Positions 50,412 to 60,963 of a stretch of DNA of 64,000 nucleotides are shown here, piece after piece. Under the pieces are notes generated by a model. That model did not search any database, had not been told where the DNA came from, and saw only the letters and a program-made list of their open reading frames with translations. Made by a program: the position numbers and the translations under genes. The DNA comes from Georgenia muralis (GTDB lineage Bacteria; Actinomycetota; Actinomycetes; Actinomycetales; Actinomycetaceae), in the NCBI RefSeq assembly GCF_003814705.1, contig NZ_RKRA01000001.1, forward strand, positions 2,232,001 to 2,296,000. The letters are read 5' to 3'. How positions within the stretch are numbered: the stretch's first letter is position 1; each line of letters starts with the position of its first letter.

Positions 50412-50417
50412 TACCCT
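50412..50417 (+). promoter_or_regulatory. -10 element of leaderless tsaD
   Basis: TACCCT ends 6 nt before the tsaD GTG with no ribosome binding site. It would free tsaD from the upstream importer operon. Confidence 0.5.
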
Positions 50418-50423
50418 GGTCCG

Positions 50424-51467
50424 GTGAGCGATCCCATCGTCCTCGGCATCGAGACCTCCTGCGACGAGACCGGCGTGGCACTGGTGCGCGGGCGCGAGCT
50501 GTTGGCCGACGTCACCGCCTCCTCCATGGACGAGCACGCCCGGTTCGGCGGCATCGTCCCCGAGGTCGCCTCCCGCGCCCACCTCGAGGCGTTCCTCCCC
50601 ACGGTCGACGCCGCACTCGCCGCGGCCTCGCTGGACCTGGCCGACGTCGACGTGGTCGCGGTGACCGCCGGGCCCGGCCTCGTCGGCTCGCTCACGGTCG
50701 GGTCGGCCGGGGCCAAGGCGCTGGCGCTGGCCACCGGCAAGCCCCTGTACGGGGTCAACCACGTCATCGGTCACGCCGCGGTCGACGAGCTCGTCCACGG
50801 CCCCTTCCCCGAGCGCTTCATCGCGCTCGTGGTCTCCGGCGGCCACACCTCGCTCCTGCGCGTCGGTGACATCGCCACCGACGTCGTCGAGCTCGGGCAG
50901 ACCCTCGACGACGCGGCCGGGGAGGCCTTCGACAAGGTTGGCCGCCTCCTGGGGCTGCCCTACCCGGGCGGCCCGCACGTCGACCGGCTCGCCCGCACCG
51001 GCGACCCGGAGGCGATCCGCTTCCCCCGCGGACTCTCGGCCGGCAAGGACAAGGTGCGCCACGCCTACGACTTCTCCTTCTCCGGCCTCAAGACGGCCGT
51101 GGCCCGGTACGTCGAGGGCTGTCAGGACCGCGGCGAGGAGGTCCCCGCGGCCGACGTCGCCGCGGGCTTCTCGGAGGCGGTGGCCGACGTCCTCACCCGC
51201 AAGGCGCTCGACGCGTGCGCCGTGGACGGGATCGACACCCTGGTCATCGGCGGCGGCTTCTCGGCCAACTCGCGCCTGCGCGAGCTCGCGGCCGAGCGGG
51301 CGGCCGAGCGCGGCATCACCCTGCGGATCCCGCCCATCCGGTACTGCACCGACAACGGGGCGATGATCGCGGCGCTCGGCGCGGCGCTCGTCCGGGCCGG
51401 GGCCGCACCCTCGTCGCTGGAGCTACCCACCGACTCGGGCATGCCGCTGGAGACCATCCGGGTCTGA
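50424..51467 (+). CDS. tsaD: tRNA N6-adenosine threonylcarbamoyltransferase TsaD
   Basis: Transfers the threonylcarbamoyl group to A37 of tRNA. The 347-residue protein starts [21 protein letters not shown], with [13 protein letters not shown], the metal histidines in [16 protein letters not shown], and [12 protein letters not shown]. The GTG at 50424 gives the standard N-terminus. Its partners tsaB and rimI lie about 10 kb upstream with sdh and importer genes between. Confidence 0.95.
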   Translation: MSDPIVLGIETSCDETGVALVRGRELLADVTASSMDEHARFGGIVPEVASRAHLEAFLPTVDAALAAASLDLADVDVVAVTAGPGLVGSLTVGSAGAKALALATGKPLYGVNHVIGHAAVDELVHGPFPERFIALVVSGGHTSLLRVGDIATDVVELGQTLDDAAGEAFDKVGRLLGLPYPGGPHVDRLARTGDPEAIRFPRGLSAGKDKVRHAYDFSFSGLKTAVARYVEGCQDRGEEVPAADVAAGFSEAVADVLTRKALDACAVDGIDTLVIGGGFSANSRLRELAAERAAERGITLRIPPIRYCTDNGAMIAALGAALVRAGAAPSSLELPTDSGMPLETIRV

Positions 51468-51577
51468 GGCTCCCGGTGGTGCCCGCGGGTTCCACCGGCG
51501 CCCGCCCGCGCTCCCGTCAGCCGCCGTCGCGTCGGGCGTCGACCGGTCCCGGCGGCGTCCCGTCAGGCATCGAGCGG

Positions 51578-52030
51578 TCAGGCCCCCACCGGTTCCCGGC
51601 GCCGTCCGGGCAGGACCCGCCACAGCCGCGACGTCGTCACGAAGAGCGCGGCCGCCCCGACGAGGCCCCACGGGACCGTGCTCGTCACCTCGAGGGAGGC
51701 CGCGTCCGCGGAGCGGACGACCGTGACCTCCGTCCACAGCAGCCGGGCGCTCGCGCCGCCGGGCAGGTCGGGCGCGACCTGTGCCAGCGCGGAGGCGAAG
51801 ACGGCCAGTGCGACGAGGCACAGGAGGAGCCAGCCGGTCGCCCAGCTCAGGCCGAGGGCCCACCGGACCCGGCCCGGGGGCAGTGCGGCGATGTACTCCT
51901 GGGCGAGGGCCCGGGCACTGCCGAGCGAGGCCACGGCCTCACGCATCGAGGAGTGGGCGGCGGCCTCGTCGAGGTGGGTGCGCAGCTGGGCCCGCACCGC
52001 CCGTCGCTCGTGACCGGGGTGCTCGTCCAT
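51578..52030 (-). CDS. PadR-linked membrane protein, apparently disrupted at its start
   Basis: Small membrane protein of the kind often paired with PadR regulators. It has an N-terminal helical prefix (RRAVRAQLRTHLDEAA) and two hydrophobic segments (residues about 57-81 and 117-130). From the only in-frame ATG (52030) it is 150 residues. However, plausible family sequence (ARREAYLAGLALW) continues in frame upstream of that ATG without a usual start codon. An ATG at 52080 with GAGGAG 6 bases before it overlaps the padR stop but is one base out of frame. A one-base deletion, real or a sequencing error, would explain this. Confidence 0.6.
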   Translation of the reverse strand: MDEHPGHERRAVRAQLRTHLDEAAAHSSMREAVASLGSARALAQEYIAALPPGRVRWALGLSWATGWLLLCLVALAVFASALAQVAPDLPGGASARLLWTEVTVVRSADAASLEVTSTVPWGLVGAAALFVTTSRLWRVLPGRRREPVGA

Positions 52031-52076
52031 CCACAGGGCCAGGCCGGCGAGGTAGGCCTCGCGGCGGGCGGTGTGG

Positions 52077-52433
52077 TCATGGGGACTCCTCGGTTCGTGG
52101 CGGCGGGGTCAGGGCCATGCGGACGACGTTGCCCAGCTGCTGCCAGGCACGGCGCTGCTCGGCCAGGTGGGTCAGGCCGGCCGCGGTGGGCGCGTAGTAC
52201 TTGCGGGCGGGCCCGGACGCGGACGGCACGAGGTAGGAGCGCAGGTGGCCCTCGCGCTCGAGACGTGCCAGCACCGGGTAGACCGACCCGGCGGAGATGT
52301 CGGTCAGCCCCGTCTCCTGCAGGCGCACGACGAGGTCGTAGCCGTAGGAGTCGCGCTGGCGCAGGACCGCCAGGACGAGCATCGGCAGGACGCCCTTGAG
52401 CAGCTGGGGGTCGCGCGGGGGAGCAGGGGCCAC
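52077..52433 (-). CDS. PadR-family transcriptional regulator
   Basis: Winged-helix repressor of about 118 residues. It has LLKGVLPMLVLAVLRQRDSYGYDLVVRL and the DNA-binding ISAGSVYPVLARLEREGHL, followed by YYAPTAAGLTHL, the usual wing and dimer helix. The GTG at 52433 was chosen because a promoter ends 6 bases before it; an upstream TTG at 52469 lies inside that promoter. Its stop overlaps the ATG at 52080. Confidence 0.85.
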   Translation of the reverse strand: MAPAPPRDPQLLKGVLPMLVLAVLRQRDSYGYDLVVRLQETGLTDISAGSVYPVLARLEREGHLRSYLVPSASGPARKYYAPTAAGLTHLAEQRRAWQQLGNVVRMALTPPPRTEESP

Positions 52434-52439
52434 GCTGCG

Positions 52440-52469
52440 ACGGTATCGCCGACTACTGGGTGATGACAA
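52440..52469 (-). promoter_or_regulatory. Promoter of leaderless padR
   Basis: On the minus strand TTGTCA (52469-52464), an 18-nt spacer and TACCGT (52445-52440), then 6 nt to the GTG at 52433. No ribosome binding site, so the mRNA should start at the GTG. Confidence 0.6.
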
Positions 52470-52511
52470 GTACCTGTCGATGCGGAGGAGCGGCCACGAG
52501 CGCGCCGGGAC

Positions 52512-53642
52512 TCAGAGCGGGTGGCCCGCGCGCATCTCCCGGACCAGGGACTCCACGACCCCGTCGAGACCAGACCCTCCCGCGACGGCGAGCTGGCGCT
52601 GGTACGAGGCTCCGCCGTCGACGATCGCGGCGACGTCCGCGAGCTCCTCGACGCAGCCGAGGCGCTCGGCGACGGGCGCGAGCTCGGTGAGCATGCGGCT
52701 GACCGTCTCGCCGACCAGCTCCTCCTCGCCCGCGTCGTCGAGGATGAGGATGGCCTCCATCCCGTACCGGGCGGCGCGCCACTTGTTCTCCACCGCGAAC
52801 CACCGTGGGACGGTGGGCAGCTCCAGCCCGCGGTCGAGCATCGTCGAGTAGTGCTCGACCAGGCAGTGGGTCAGCGCGGAGAGCGCCACCGTCTCGCGCA
52901 GGGTGGGTGAGGCGTCGCAGACCCGCACCTCGATCGTGCCCAGCCGCGGCGACGGACGGATGTCCCAGCGCAGCTCGTCGAAGGAGTCGATCACGCCCGT
53001 GCGGGTCATGTCCCCGACGAAGTGCTCGAGATCCGCCCAGCGCCCGAACTGGTACGGGATGCCGGCCGTCGGCAGCTGCTGGAACATCATCGCCCGGTTC
53101 GAGGCGTAGCCGGTGTCCTCACCGGCCCAGAAGGGCGAGGACGAGGCGAGCGCCTGCAGGTGGGCGAACCGGGTGAGCAGCGCGCCGATGATCGGCAGCA
53201 CCTTGGCGCGGTCCTCGATGCCGACGTGGACGTGCACGCCGTAGAGCAGCATCTGCCGGCCCCACCAGCGGGTCCGGTCCATGAGGGTGGCGTAGCGGTC
53301 CTGGTTGGTGACCTTCTGGAAGGCCGGCCGCGCGAACGGGTGCGTGCCGGCGCCGACCAGCTCGATGCGCAGCGGGTCGGTCACCGCGCGCAGGTCCGTC
53401 ACCGCGCGCGCGAGGTCGGCGCCCGCCTGGCCGACGCTCTCGCTGACGCCGGAGACGACCTCGACGGTGTTGAGCAGCAGCTCGGGGTGGACGTTGGGGT
53501 GACCGCGGCCGCCGGGGAGGGCGACGCCGTCGAGGACGGCGGTGGCGGCCTGGCGCAGGTCGCCAGAGTCGGCGTCGACGAGCTGGAGCTCCCACTCCAG
53601 ACCGACCGTCGAGCGCCGCGAGGGGGCGAAGGGCAGGTCCAC
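52512..53642 (-). CDS. YbdK-type carboxylate-amine ligase (glutamate-cysteine ligase family 2)
   Basis: ATP-dependent ligase of 376 residues in the GCS2 group. The visible segments are STVGLEWELQLVD, GAGTHPFA, LLYGVHVHVGIED, TVEVVSGV and TIEVRVCDASPT. Members often have weak glutamate-cysteine ligase activity with unclear physiology. Start GTG at 53642. It diverges from the alcohol dehydrogenase. Confidence 0.88.
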   Translation of the reverse strand: MDLPFAPSRRSTVGLEWELQLVDADSGDLRQAATAVLDGVALPGGRGHPNVHPELLLNTVEVVSGVSESVGQAGADLARAVTDLRAVTDPLRIELVGAGTHPFARPAFQKVTNQDRYATLMDRTRWWGRQMLLYGVHVHVGIEDRAKVLPIIGALLTRFAHLQALASSSPFWAGEDTGYASNRAMMFQQLPTAGIPYQFGRWADLEHFVGDMTRTGVIDSFDELRWDIRPSPRLGTIEVRVCDASPTLRETVALSALTHCLVEHYSTMLDRGLELPTVPRWFAVENKWRAARYGMEAILILDDAGEEELVGETVSRMLTELAPVAERLGCVEELADVAAIVDGGASYQRQLAVAGGSGLDGVVESLVREMRAGHPL

Positions 53643-53834
53643 GGGGCCAGTGTGCCGTGCGTGGCGCCCGGCCGCGAAGCACGCCCGGGCCGGGGTGGCC
53701 CACGAGCGCGGGCGGCCGGACCGTGCTCGGGACCAAGGGCCCGTTCCCGGACATAGCGGGACGAGGACGCTGGGACGAGCGTGTCCTGTGTCACAGCACC
53801 GACCGATGCTGCAGGGCACCGGCTCGGAGGAACC

Positions 53835-54890
53835 ATGAAGGCACTCGTCTACCACGGACCCGGCAACAAGGCCTGGGAGGACGTCCCGGACCCCACGATC
53901 ATCGACCCCACCGACGTCGTCGTGAAGGTGGAGACCACCACCATCTGCGGGACCGACCTGCACATCCTCAAGGGCGACGTCCCCGCCGTCACCGACGGAC
54001 GCATCCTCGGCCACGAGGGTGTCGGCACGATCACCGAGGTCGGCGCCGCGGTGACCACCCTCAAGGTCGGTGACCGGGTCATCATCTCGTGCATCAGCGC
54101 GTGCGGCTCCTGCTCGTACTGCCACCAGGGCCTGTACGCGCACTGCCTCGCGGACGAGGGTGCGAGCGGGATCGGCTGGATCTTCGGCCACCTCATCGAC
54201 GGCACCCAGGCGGAGTACGTCCGCGTGCCCTTCGCCGACAACTCCCTGTACAAGGTGCCCGAGGGCGTCTCCGACGACGCCGCCGTCATGCTCTCCGACA
54301 TCCTGCCCACCGGGTTCGAGATCGGCGTGCGGTACGGCAAGGTGGAGCCGGGCGACGTCGTCGCCGTCGTGGGTGCCGGGCCGGTCGGTCTGGCCGCCAT
54401 CATGACCGCGGGCCTCTACGGCGCGGCGCGCGTCATCGCCATCGACCTCGACGACAACCGGCTCGAGATGGCCAAGGCCTTCGGCGCCACCGACGGCGTC
54501 AACAGCGGGTCGCCGGACTTCGTCGAGACGGTCAAGGCCATGACGGACGGTCTCGGTGTCGACGTCGCGATCGAGGCCGTCGGCATCCCGGCGACCTTCG
54601 ACACGTGCCTCAAGCTCGTCCGGCCCGGTGGCTCGGTCGCCAACGTCGGCGTCCACGGCAAGGCCGTCGAGCTCCCGCTGCAGGACCTGTGGATCCAGGA
54701 CATCGCGATCACCATGGGCCTGGTGAGCACGTCGACGACGTCGATGCTCCTCAAGCTCGTCGCCCAGAAGAAGCTGCCGGCCGAGAAGTTCGCGACCCAC
54801 CGCTTCACCTTCGACCAGATGCTCGAGGCCTACGACACCTTCGGCCGCGCCGCCGAGACGAAGGCGCTCAAGGTGGTCATCTCTGGCTGA
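53835..54890 (+). CDS. Zinc-dependent alcohol dehydrogenase
   Basis: NAD(P)-dependent medium-chain dehydrogenase of 351 residues. Catalytic zinc ligands are Cys38 and His60 with Glu61 (CGTDLH, GHEG). Structural zinc ligands are Cys90, Cys93, Cys96 and Cys104. The nucleotide loop GAGPVGLAA and the aspartate in IAIDLDDNR favour NAD. GGAGG lies 4 bases before the ATG. The alcohol it uses cannot be told from sequence. Confidence 0.9.
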   Translation: MKALVYHGPGNKAWEDVPDPTIIDPTDVVVKVETTTICGTDLHILKGDVPAVTDGRILGHEGVGTITEVGAAVTTLKVGDRVIISCISACGSCSYCHQGLYAHCLADEGASGIGWIFGHLIDGTQAEYVRVPFADNSLYKVPEGVSDDAAVMLSDILPTGFEIGVRYGKVEPGDVVAVVGAGPVGLAAIMTAGLYGAARVIAIDLDDNRLEMAKAFGATDGVNSGSPDFVETVKAMTDGLGVDVAIEAVGIPATFDTCLKLVRPGGSVANVGVHGKAVELPLQDLWIQDIAITMGLVSTSTTSMLLKLVAQKKLPAEKFATHRFTFDQMLEAYDTFGRAAETKALKVVISG

Positions 54891-54898
54891 TCCGCCCA

Positions 54899-54928
54899 GG
54901 CGCGCCGCGGAGTGCTCCGCGGCGCGCC
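54899..54928 (+). terminator. Terminator between the alcohol dehydrogenase and the convergent methyltransferase
   Basis: A 13-bp stem pairs 54899-54911 with 54916-54928 around a GTGC loop, 8 bases after the dehydrogenase stop. It may work in both directions. Confidence 0.7.
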
Positions 54929-54972
54929 CTCGCGCGTGCGGCGCGCCGTGGCCTTGGCCGGCCCGGGCGCTG

Positions 54973-56169
54973 TCACACCGGCTCGACGACGATCACGACC
55001 TGGCGTCCGGCGAGGCGGGTCAGGACCACCGTCGCGCTCGCCCGCCCGGCGAGTCCCAGCCGCCGACGGAGCTGCTCCGGCTCGACGGCGGTGCCCCGCT
55101 TCTTGATGGTCAGGGCGCCCACGTCCCGGGTCCGGAGGTACTCGCGCAGCCGCTTGAGACCGAAGTCGAACAGGTCGAGCACCCGGTAGGAGGTGGCGAA
55201 CGGGCTCGCGGCCGGGGCGTCACCGGTGAGGTAGGCGATGTCCTCGTTCACCAGTCCGGCGCCGATGTCCTCGGCCAGCCGGGCCACGAGACCCGCGCGG
55301 ATGACCGCACCGTCGGGCTCGTGGAGGAACGCCGCCAGCGGGCGTACCTGCCCGGCGCGCACCGGTGCGTCCGCCGGGACGGGGGCGGGCTCGGCGAGCA
55401 CGGCCGTGCCGCGCGGCCCGAGGACGAGGGCCGAGCGGCCCGGGCCCTCGGGGGCGAGGCCGGCGAACCACAGGCCCGCCTCGACGACGTCACCGTCGAC
55501 GCTGACCCACTGCGCGTGCGCGTCGGCGGGCAGGGCGGCGTGGGGGATGCCGGGCGCGACCTTGAGGCCGAGGTCCGGCACCCGGGTCCGCAGGTCCAGC
55601 AGGGCCCCCAGCGGCGGGGAGTACGCCGCCGGGTCGAAGACGCGCCGGCCACCGCCGGTGCGGCGGGCCGGGTCGGCGAAGACGGCGTCGACCCCGTCGA
55701 GGGAGACCGCCAGGGCGTCGCCGTGGCGGACCTCCACCCCGGGGAAGCGAGCGAGGTTGGCGGCGGCCAGGGCCGCCGTCGCCGCGTCGGCCTCGACGGC
55801 CAGGACGCGGACGCCGGCGTTGGCGAGGGCCATGGCGTCCCCGCCCAGGCCGCAGCCGAGGTCCGCGACCAGGCCGGCGCCCGCGGCGGCGTAGCGCCGG
55901 GCGTGGTGCGCCGCCACCTCCCGGCGGGTGGCCTGCTCCAGGCCGGCCGGGGTGAGGTACATCGTCGCCGCGGCGTCGCCGAACTTCGCCCGGGCGCGCT
56001 GGCGCAGCCGGGCCTGGGTCAGGGCCGCTGCCACGATGGCAGGGTCCGTCCCCCGCGCGCGCAGGGCCGTGCCCAGACGCAGCGCGTCCACCTCGGCGTA
56101 AGGGGGCAGACCCTCCAGGAGGGCCCGGCCCTCGGGGCTGAGCAGTGCGGCGACGGCGGAGGGGTCCAC
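54973..56169 (-). CDS. Class I SAM-dependent methyltransferase
   Basis: A 398-residue protein with a central Rossmann methyltransferase fold: the SAM loop VADLGCGLGGDAMALA, the acidic end of strand 2 (LAVEADAATAALA) and VFADPARR, a DPPY-like motif. The C-terminal 90 or so residues contain LKRLREYLRTRDVGALTIKKRG, resembling THUMP-like RNA-binding tails, so an RNA target is likely but unproven. GTG at 56169 gives the common N-terminus; an ATG at 56217 would run into the CIRCE element. Confidence 0.8.
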   Translation of the reverse strand: MDPSAVAALLSPEGRALLEGLPPYAEVDALRLGTALRARGTDPAIVAAALTQARLRQRARAKFGDAAATMYLTPAGLEQATRREVAAHHARRYAAAGAGLVADLGCGLGGDAMALANAGVRVLAVEADAATAALAAANLARFPGVEVRHGDALAVSLDGVDAVFADPARRTGGGRRVFDPAAYSPPLGALLDLRTRVPDLGLKVAPGIPHAALPADAHAQWVSVDGDVVEAGLWFAGLAPEGPGRSALVLGPRGTAVLAEPAPVPADAPVRAGQVRPLAAFLHEPDGAVIRAGLVARLAEDIGAGLVNEDIAYLTGDAPAASPFATSYRVLDLFDFGLKRLREYLRTRDVGALTIKKRGTAVEPEQLRRRLGLAGRASATVVLTRLAGRQVVIVVEPV

Positions 56170-56206
56170 CCGTCGATCGTGCCACCGACCGGCCGGCGGG
56201 GACACG

Positions 56207-56233
56207 TTGGCACTCACCTTGACCGAGTGCTAA
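56207..56233 (+). promoter_or_regulatory. CIRCE operator (HrcA site) of groES
   Basis: TTGGCACTC (56207-56215), 9 nt, then GAGTGCTAA (56225-56233). The right arm is canonical; the left has one change (G for A). This is the binding site of the heat-shock repressor HrcA. Confidence 0.9.
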
Positions 56234-56247
56234 CTCACGCCTAGATT
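56219..56247 (+). promoter_or_regulatory. Promoter of groES
   Basis: TTGACC (56219-56224), a 17-nt spacer and TAGATT (56242-56247). The -35 lies inside the CIRCE spacer, so HrcA binding would block polymerase directly. Confidence 0.8.
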
Positions 56248-56381
56248 GGCACCAGACGCGGCCGCTGGCCGCGGCAGCGCCTCCGGAACCTGACGCGCCC
56301 GACCCCCGCGACGGCGGGCGTCCACGGTGATGGTGGCGTCATCCCTGATCCGTCCAATCACATGCGAAGGGGAGGTCCGCA

Positions 56382-56678
56382 GTGTCGGTCTCCATCAAGC
56401 CGCTCGAGGACCGTATCGTCGTCCAGACCCTCGAGGCCGAGCAGACCACGGCGTCCGGTCTGGTCATCCCGGACACCGCCAAGGAGAAGCCCCAGGAAGG
56501 CACCGTCCTGGCTGTCGGTCCGGGCCGTGTCGACGACAACGGCAACCGCGTCCCGCTCGACGTCGCCGTCGGCGACGTCGTCATCTACAGCAAGTACGGC
56601 GGCACCGAGGTGAAGTACGCCGGCGAGGACTACCTCATCCTCTCCGCGCGCGACATCCTCGCGATCGTCGAGAAGTGA
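56382..56678 (+). CDS. groES: Co-chaperonin GroES
   Basis: Ten-kDa lid of the GroEL chamber. The 98-residue protein has [10 protein letters not shown], the mobile loop region TASGLVIPD, and [31 protein letters not shown] lies 8 bases before the GTG. groEL does not follow, unlike in many actinobacteria; a hairpin ends the transcript. Confidence 0.96.
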   Translation: MSVSIKPLEDRIVVQTLEAEQTTASGLVIPDTAKEKPQEGTVLAVGPGRVDDNGNRVPLDVAVGDVVIYSKYGGTEVKYAGEDYLILSARDILAIVEK

Positions 56679-56695
56679 CCCGCGCCTGACAGCGC

Positions 56696-56735
56696 GACGA
56701 AGCCCCGGCCTCCTGGTGGAGACCGGGGCTTCGTC
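56696..56735 (+). terminator. Terminator of groES (hairpin copy 1)
   Basis: An 18-base arm (56696-56713) pairs with 56718-56735 with one mismatch. The same hairpin, diverged at a few bases, recurs at 56878-56917. Confidence 0.75.
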
Positions 56736-56877
56736 AACTGGGGCAGACCGGGGCCTCGTCTCTTGGAGCAGACCGGGGCTTCGTCATCTCGAGTGGTCAC
56801 CAGGCCCGGGGCGAGCGCGGTCACGGTGGACGAGACGTGAACCGCGCCTGACGGCGCGACGAAGCGGCTGACAGCGC

Positions 56878-56917
56878 GACGAGGCCCCGGCCTCCCGAAG
56901 GAGACCGGGGCCTCGTC
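56878..56917 (-). terminator. Hairpin copy 2, likely whiB terminator
   Basis: Arms 56878-56895 and 56900-56917 pair with one mismatch. It lies about 90 bases beyond the whiB stop on the minus strand, so it may end whiB transcripts while copy 1 ends groES. Confidence 0.6.
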
Positions 56918-57006
56918 GTGCTGGTCGAGTGGTCACGCGCCGGGCGTGCGGAGTGTCGGCGCCGAGCCGCCGGGGCTCCCCTGCAGGCCCAGGCCGCCCG
57001 CAGCGG

Positions 57007-57300
57007 TCAGGAGGCGCGGCGCTCGGTGGTGCCGGAGAGGATGGACAGGCGGTCGTCCTCGCTGAGGCCGCCCCAGACGCCGTACGGCTCACGGACCTTG
57101 AGCGCGTGCTCCCGGCACTCGTTGATCACCGGGCAGGTGGCGCAGACGGCCTTCGCTGCCTCGTCGCGCCGGCGGCGGGTACCCCCACGCTCACCCTCCG
57201 GGTGGAAGAACAGGTCCGGGTCGGCATCGCGGCACGCGCCCTCGTACTGCCACTCCCAGAGGTCCATCACCGGGCCGGGAAGCCTTGACAGCTCAGCCAT
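57007..57300 (-). CDS. whiB: WhiB-family iron-sulfur transcription factor (WhiB3/WhiD-like)
   Basis: Redox-sensing [4Fe-4S] regulator that works with the primary sigma factor. The 97-residue protein has the four cysteines at 23, 53, 56 and 62 and the GVWGG turn at 74-78, then a basic C-terminal tail. Its place between groES and guaB matches whiB3 in mycobacteria (family knowledge), so I infer the WhiB3/WhiD type. GGAAGGACG lies just before the ATG. Confidence 0.92.
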   Translation of the reverse strand: MAELSRLPGPVMDLWEWQYEGACRDADPDLFFHPEGERGGTRRRRDEAAKAVCATCPVINECREHALKVREPYGVWGGLSEDDRLSILSGTTERRAS

Positions 57301-57354
57301 GTCGTTCGTCCTTCCGTCACGCCGACCACTCGGCGAATCGATGTTGCCGCGCTC

Positions 57355-57384
57355 AACCTACCAACCGATGCGCAACTTGTTCAA
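57355..57384 (-). promoter_or_regulatory. Candidate promoter of whiB
   Basis: On the minus strand TTGAAC (57384-57379), an 18-nt spacer and TAGGTT (57360-57355), 54 bases before the whiB ATG. Confidence 0.55.
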
Positions 57385-57404
57385 GCCCCTTTCGGAACTG
57401 ATTC

Positions 57405-57418
57405 ACGAAACGTTTCGT
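57405..57418. promoter_or_regulatory. Perfect 14-base palindrome in the whiB-merR divergent region
   Basis: ACGAAACGTTTCGT is its own reverse complement and is AT-richer than its surroundings. The form resembles LacI-family operators. It lies about 20 bases upstream of the whiB -35. Confidence 0.5.
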
Positions 57419-57506
57419 CGGCGGTGCGACCGGGTCGAGTGGCACGCGGGCATGGATCGCGTCAAGATCGCTTCATGACCATGTCGCAGAGGGTGGAGCC
57501 GAGGCG

Positions 57507-60060
<2,554 letters not shown>

Positions 60061-60066
60061 GCGAGG

Positions 60067-60876
60067 TCACCGGCGCCGGAGCCGCCCGGGGAGCCGGAAC
60101 CACCCGGCGCGCCGGAGCCACCCGCGGAGCCGGGACCACCCGGCGACCACGGGCCGGCCCGGGGCCGCCGGCCCGACAGGCATCGGCCATCCGGTGTCGG
60201 GTCCGGGACCGCTCGCACCACGCTCCGCCCTCGCCGTGCGCACGCCCTCGGCCCAGCTGCGGTGGCGCACCACCTGCCAGTCGTGCAGCTCGGCGAGGGT
60301 GCGGCCCGCGAGGTCGGGGTACCGGGCGGCGATGCGCCCGAGGACGTCGAGAGTGGCGACGACGTCGACCTCGGCGGTGTGCAGGTCGGCCCCGTCGGCC
60401 ACCGCGTAGTGCAGGCAGAGGTCGCCCAGTGTGCGCCGCCCCTGCCGCTCGGGGTCGAGCGCGCGGTCCAGGACCAGCGGGTCGATGACCGGCATGCAGT
60501 CGCGGCCCAGCCGCTCGGCGAGCGGGACCAGGCCGTGGCGGCGCAGCTCCCGCTCGAGGAGCGCGAGGTCGAACGCGGCGTTGTAGGCGACGAGCGGCAC
60601 GCCCTCGCGCTGGGCCCGCGTGATCTCCTCGGCGATCTCCTCCAGGGCGCGGGCGGGTGGGGCGCCCTCGGCCCGGGCCCGCCCCGTGCTCACGCCGTGG
60701 ATGGCGGCAGCGGGCGCCGGGATCTCCACGCCGGGGTCGATCATCCACGTGCGCACCGACGTCCCCGTGGCGTCGCGGCGCACCAGGGCGGCCGTCACGA
60801 TCCGGTCGCGGTCGACGTCGACGCCGGTGGTCTCGGTGTCGAACCCGAGGAACGGCCCGTCCGGCCAGCTGGTCAT
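60067..60876 (-). CDS. DnaQ-type 3'-5' exonuclease
   Basis: DEDD-family exonuclease of 269 residues. The acidic residues are visible: FLGFDTETTG (motif I), AYNAAFDLALLEREL (motif II) and HTAEVDVVATLDVL (motif III). The segment IHGVST is also typical. After about residue 240 the protein ends in four 6-residue repeats of the type GWxRLR encoded by an 18-base tandem DNA repeat. ATG at 60876 follows AAGGAGA. Confidence 0.88.
   Translation of the reverse strand: MTSWPDGPFLGFDTETTGVDVDRDRIVTAALVRRDATGTSVRTWMIDPGVEIPAPAAAIHGVSTGRARAEGAPPARALEEIAEEITRAQREGVPLVAYNAAFDLALLERELRRHGLVPLAERLGRDCMPVIDPLVLDRALDPERQGRRTLGDLCLHYAVADGADLHTAEVDVVATLDVLGRIAARYPDLAGRTLAELHDWQVVRHRSWAEGVRTARAERGASGPGPDTGWPMPVGPAAPGRPVVAGWSRLRGWLRRAGWFRLPGRLRRR
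60076..60142 (-). repeat. Four-copy 18-base tandem repeat in the exonuclease 3' end
   Basis: The core CCGG(A/G)(G/A)CC(A/G)CCCG starts at 60076, 60094, 60112 and 60130, an exact 18-base period. It encodes the C-terminal Trp/Arg-rich hexapeptides. Confidence 0.8.
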
Positions 60877-60951
60877 GGTGGTCTCCTTCACTGCCCCCAC
60901 CCTGGCACCGACCACCCACGCAGGGGTAACCCCGCGGGGACCCACCGGACC

Positions 60952-60957
60952 TACGCT
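60952..60957 (+). promoter_or_regulatory. -10 element of the leaderless NUDIX gene
   Basis: TACGCT ends 6 nt before the GTG at 60964, with no ribosome binding site. Confidence 0.5.
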
Positions 60958-60963
60958 GGGCCG

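Larger units (their letters stand above)
56681..56936. repeat. Duplicated block with 25-base tandem repeats between groES and whiB
   Basis: This 328-base gap (56679-57006) holds no gene. The core GACCGGGGC(T/C)TCGTC recurs every 25 bases at 56719, 56744 and 56769 and again at 56901. Both blocks begin with a CGCGCCTGAC(A/G)GCGCGACGA motif and end with TCGAGTGGTCAC (56789-56800 and 56925-56936), so the whole terminator region looks duplicated and then partly expanded. Confidence 0.7.

Noticed and set aside
56681-56936. CRISPR array
   Set aside because: The 25-base units have short, similar spacers, only three regular copies and one hairpin arm; no cas genes are nearby.
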